From: Mortierella sp. BCC40632
Lineage: Eukaryota > Mortierellomycota > Mortierellomycetes > Mortierellales > Mortierellaceae
Direction: 5' to 3'
Length of the DNA: 64,000 nt
Assembly (NCBI GenBank): GCA_011634665.1
Contig: WAEK01000015.1
Location: 360,001 to 424,000 of the forward strand
Numbering within the stretch: the first letter of the stretch is position 1; each line of letters starts with the position of its first letter. This document shows positions 60,507 to 64,000 of the stretch, piece by piece. The position numbers and the translations under genes are program-made. The notes under the pieces were generated by a model. The model was not told the origin of the DNA and ran no database searches. It saw nothing but the letters and a program-made list of their open reading frames with translations.

Positions 60507-60729
60507 GAAAGAGGAGGCTTTAGTGATTCGAAAAGGTGGTTGTTGCTGCTGCAAGCAAGTAGGCTGGTAGAAGAAGACAGGGCCTTACGACAAGGATCCT
60601 GTCTCCGAGGCGCTCCTTGAATTGCTCGGCAATGAACTCGACATGGCTCGCATTGCCCCAGAGTCCGTGATGGAGAATGACCAGATGGGCACCCTCATGT
60701 GTAGAAGGATGTGTTTCTGATTCAGACAT
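58708..60729 (-). CDS. ROG1/LPL1-type DUF676 serine lipase/phospholipase
   Basis: Alpha/beta-hydrolase of the family containing yeast Rog1 (monoacylglycerol lipase) and Lpl1 (lipid-droplet phospholipase). Exons on the minus strand: 60729-60589, 60393-59877, 59743-59536 and 59410-58708, giving 522 aa. The N-terminus has the oxyanion motif HLVILHHGLWGNASHVEFIA. SKFTYDGIDICAHRLVQEI follows. The nucleophile elbow GYSLGG places the catalytic Ser at about 159, and TYFITMATPHLGIR continues the fold. CNIRNDRSVPFWTASF probably carries the catalytic Asp, and a late NAHASIV segment the His. A Lys/Asn/Ser-rich insert of about 60 residues (about 88-147) sits just before the nucleophile elbow. A transmembrane helix lies at about 342-362 (AIMGFLVPILLPFWIAFAAT), with an acidic stretch after it. 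The (GA)n repeat at 60451-60500 lies in the first intron. Confidence 0.92.
60451..60500. repeat. (GA)25 microsatellite in the lipase first intron
   Basis: Pure GA dinucleotides on the plus strand, hence (CT)n on the coding strand, between donor 60588 and acceptor 60394. Confidence 0.9.
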
Positions 60730-61714
60730 TTTCTGTTGGATTCAGTCGTAGGTTTCTGCGTGTTTGTGTGTGTGTGTGTCTGTTTGAGTGCGTTGGAGAG
60801 AAAAGAGAGAGAAGAAGAGACGGATGGGACCAAAGGTGAGGTGAAGGTGAATGCGCCGCCAAGAAAAGAATGAGCTAAAGAGCGAAAGAGCGAGAGTGTG
60901 AGTGAGTGAGAGTGGGAATGGAGGCAAGGGAGAGCGAGAAAAATAGGAACCAGCCCAAGACGAGTATCTTTTTAATACCCTCCACCTCTTCTTCTTCCTC
61001 TTCCCTTCACTACGCCTTGGTCCTGACACGATTTGTCAGTTCCGGATAGGGAAAGAGAGAGCAGACGTAGTCGTTTGCAATCCATTCCTGGCAAAGAAGA
61101 AAAAAAAAAAAGTTCTTTTGATTGCCACAAAGCGCAGAACCATGCAATAGCCCAGATTATTTACTTTTTTTTATGCTTCTCTCCTTGCCTCCACCCGGTC
61201 CGTCTTGGCCCTTTCGGTCCGTGTCTGCTTCCTCTTGAGTAGTTGAGGAGAGAGCGAGGCAGTCAGACATGATGGATGTGATGTGTCACGTCTGTCGACC
61301 GGAAAAAAAAAAAGGGGGATTACGACTCGTCATCTCTGCCTCCCGATCGCATTTTTTTTTAGTAAGAGCGTTGCTCTCAGACGTCCAATTGCGCGGTCCA
61401 GTCCCGCGAAAATGTTTTGCCACTGCCCTCTTTTTCAATAGGGCTTGGGATAGATCTAGGCGCGCACAGCCCAAAGCAAAGGGCTTAAAGAAAGATAAAC
61501 ATTGAAGTGGGAACCATGTCCTCCCTTTTCTTTTCCACTTTGTTTTTTTTTCTTTATTTTTTTTTCTTTCTTTGGTAGAGTCGTCGTTAACGCTTCTGCA
61601 TCTCTCCTTTTGTCCTGATGTACAAGTCCTGTGCGCCAGGACAGTTCCCCTGCAGCTCCCTCTCATTCCTCCTGGCATTTGCTGATAAACGATATATTTT
61701 TTTCTTTTTCATCT
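60730..61714. other. Intergenic region between the lipase start and the RING-gene end
   Basis: Contains the lipase leader, C/T-rich on the coding strand, and short poly-A/T runs. A tRNA-arm-like hairpin near 61411-61427 is noted under rejected items. No gene is recognised. Confidence 0.5.
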
Positions 61715-63916
61715 CTAGTCCATATCCAAAATGGGAAATCCATGCGACGGCGACGAGGCACGTCCGTCTCGTGTGTCTGTTCCACGATTGGATGGGTCAG
61801 TAGTGCTGGATGGACCTCTACCCTCTGCGCTAGTGTTGTTATTGGAGGTAGAAGACGTAGTCTCGTTTCCCACGTTGGTACTGTTGCTGCTAGAAATATT
61901 CGCCGGGAAGGATCCTGGAAGAGTAGATGATGACGTGCCTCCACTTGCATTTTGTCCCGCTCCTGCTCCCGCTCTTGATCCTGAACCTTGACTAGAGCCT
62001 GGCATAGCAAACAAGCTAGGGCGTGCTGGCGTACTGTTCTCTGTTTGCGATGAACTATCCGCTCCCTCTACAAGTGAATGGCGACTGCGAAAAAAAAAAG
62101 AAGAAGAAGAAGAGAGAATAAGAGTACAGAGAGCAAATGGAATGCGATAAGTAACGAATGCCAAGTAAAATAGTATCAAAGAAATCGTTTCATGTGCTTC
62201 CATGTCGCCGTCTCTCCCAAAAAGGAGGGGGCTGCATATCGTTGGGATTTACCAGGTCGGGCATGTTCCACTAACTTTGAGCCACGGCTTTATGCAATCC
62301 TCGTGAAAAATATGGTTGCATGGCAATTTGAACAACTTTTCTTCCTGAGAAAACTCTTCCTTGCAGACACTGCACTCCAGTTTGGATTCTAGATGAGGTT
62401 GATAGGGTGACTGGTTAGCAAGATCAATGATTCGCGGCGAGGGAAAGAGAAGGTATTAAAAGTTCCCAATCACAAACTCTACAAGAAGAAAATAATAGTC
62501 TTTCTTACCGAGTTCCTCGTCAGTCAACTTGTGAATGGGTATCCTGGCAATTGCTTCTTCTGATAATCCTACGGGTCCGCTTTGCCGACCTTGCCTAACA
62601 TGGTCCAGTCATTGTTCAAGGTATAAACGACGTGATATATCCAGGTCAGCGGGGCATGATTCGAGGCCTTCATCCACATTTAGGTTTCAGCTTGGTCATG
62701 AGAGAGGATAGTGGAAGGGGGAGGGGGGCAAGAGAACACCTTACCCATGCATTTCCATCAGCTGACTGATAATATCATCCAGTCCTCCTTGACCCCATGC
62801 ATAATCCCCTGGGTTGCCCACCATGCTGTTGTATCCTTCCATCAACGAGAGAAAGCTTGGCGGAGCAGGCCCTACAGGCACTGCAGGGTCAACTGAGTAT
62901 GGGAGTTGGAAACCAAAGCGGCTCAATAACCTAATTACAATGGAATGGACAGGACATCAAAGGTGCATTCAGTCAAATGGTTAAATGGAAAGAGTTCCAT
63001 TCCCCCTTTCGCCACTTTCTCTCTTCTCTCACTCTCACTCTTTTCTCACTCCTTTCTCTCTCCTCCCCCTCATTTGGGACATTCACCATTACCCACTAAG
63101 GAGGCTTGTTGGTGCGTTCCCTTGCCCCGAAGGAGCTGTGCTTCCGAAACCCGTAGGTGCGGTTCTAGCCGGATCCCTGTTCTCTCTGTCTCTGAACAAC
63201 ATCCCGCCAAGGGTTCCAAGCGAACCCAATAATGTCCTTGGAGGTGGTGGAGGCCTCGGCTCAGGCATAGTGAACAAAGGGAAGAAGGGGTAGCCAGGAG
63301 GAGTACCAGACGATGCTGTTGTAGACGCCGGGGTTGGTGCTGACTGAGAAGCAAAATAGGCAGTGATCCTCGCCATATAGGCTTCAAATTCGGGATCAGT
63401 GGGCACTGCGGGTGAAAATACAAACTGTCCGTACCGACTGGTTGAGGTTGACCCCGATCCCTGATGCTCCGTGGTAGGCGGCACAAATGGTCCTGGCGGA
63501 GGTACGCCCATGAAGGCAGAGAGGATACTGACAAGATCGTCAATGTCTCTGATTTCTCCCAATGGTCCTGCGTCATTCAATCCTGATTCCTGGGGTTCTG
63601 ATCCGCCTTGAGTAAACTCTCTGGGGTCGTTGTCTTGTTCGACCTTTGGTGTTGTTATTGTCGTTGTTTTTCATATGGTTGAACACGAGGAACCAAATAG
63701 AGAGATAGAGAGAAAGAGAGAGAGAGAGAGGAGAAAATTTCAGAGCGTGGAATGGAAACAAAAAGAAAAAAAAAGAAAAATTCAACAGGTGATGATTTTT
63801 TTTTAGCCAAGAGTTTTGACTCCTGTGGCCACAACCCTTACCTTTTCAACAAACTCTCCATGGCAAGTGGGGCACATTGGGTCGGGAACCAGCAAGGGCG
63901 TTATCTCGGTTTGACA
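61715..63916 (-). CDS. RING-H2 E3 ubiquitin ligase of the RNF115/RNF126 (BCA2) type; 5' end lies beyond the right edge
   Basis: Ubiquitin ligase of the family acting in endosomal sorting and cytosolic quality control (family knowledge). Exons seen on the minus strand: 63916-63842, 63643-63093, 62930-62745, 62594-62509, 62388-62253, 62084-61715. The first visible exon carries the second half of the N-terminal zinc ribbon (CQTEITPLLVPDPMCPTCHG); its first half should lie upstream, beyond 64000. A Pro/Gly/Ser-rich stretch follows, then WGQGGLDDIISQLMEMHG, ARIPIHKLTDEEL, and a complete RING-H2 domain: CSVC, CNHIFHEDC, PWLKVSGTCPTC, with the last Cys codon split by an intron. The tail is disordered, with Ser/Thr/Asn and Ala/Gly repeats, ending FPILDMD. 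All RING zinc ligands (C3H2C3) are present. The acceptor at 63917-63918 is inferred because the frame closes upstream. Confidence 0.88.
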
Positions 63917-64000
63917 CTGAGCGCCGAAAGATCCATTTCATCGTATCCACGATGTCACCATTTTCGTATTCGAATATCATCGAGAAGGGAAGAAGAAGAA

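Noticed and set aside
61371..61435. tRNA-like fragment (GTAAGAGCGTTGCTCTC, and a CGCGG-TCCAGTC-CCGCG arm)
   Set aside because: The last part folds as a T-arm with a 7-nt loop, but the loop lacks the TTCRA consensus, no anticodon stem forms (AGAGC-GTT-GCTCT is a plain hairpin), and there is no acceptor stem.

Overview
This window is a piece of nuclear DNA from an intron-rich, early-diverging fungus. I think Mortierellomycotina (Mortierella and relatives) or another Mucoromycota is most likely. The evidence is eukaryotic chromatin and signalling genes (EAF3, a G-protein beta subunit, MND1), many short GT-AG introns with GTAAGT-like donors and CTAAC/CTGAT-like branch sites, pyrimidine-rich 5' leaders, and very many (CT)n/(GA)n and poly-A/T tracts. 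The order is an inference. There is no rRNA, confident tRNA, CRISPR array, operon or recognisable transposon.

Layout. 1-733 (-): 5' part of EAF3, divergent from TRM8 (1234-2790 +). 4147-7366 (+): VHS-GAT trafficking adaptor. 10046-12405 (+): amino-acid permease. 12.4-18.4 kb: low-complexity DNA. 18421-19137 (-): small fungal protein of unknown function. 19.1-32.2 kb: a 13-kb gene desert of microsatellites. 32239-33781 (+): CREST/alkaline-ceramidase-like membrane hydrolase with a His-rich N-terminus. 34339-36787 (-): F-box-like protein with an acidic domain. 36.8-42.5 kb: low-complexity DNA. 42487-45749 (+): SMUBP-2/Hcs1-type helicase. 49158-51521 (+): G-protein beta subunit. 52824-53726 (+): membrane GNAT acetyltransferase. 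53932-55652 (+): MND1. 56045-58414 (-): cell-wall GH16/Crh-like protein with a degraded active site. 58708-60729 (-): ROG1/LPL1-type DUF676 lipase. 61715-63916 and beyond (-): RING-H2 E3 ligase of the RNF115/126 type, running off the right edge.

The genes are ordinary housekeeping and signalling genes and do not form one pathway or cluster. The right third (42-64 kb) is gene-dense; the left and centre are gene-poor. All exon joins below were read by hand from splice sites, frame and family conservation. Reading phase was checked across every junction.

The best leads are gene-structure oddities. The helicase reading frame closes only with a 2-nt micro-exon or an alternative 56-nt exon. The first coding exon of MND1 is the ATG alone. 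The GH16 protein has lost two of its three catalytic acidic residues and carries a long charged insert.
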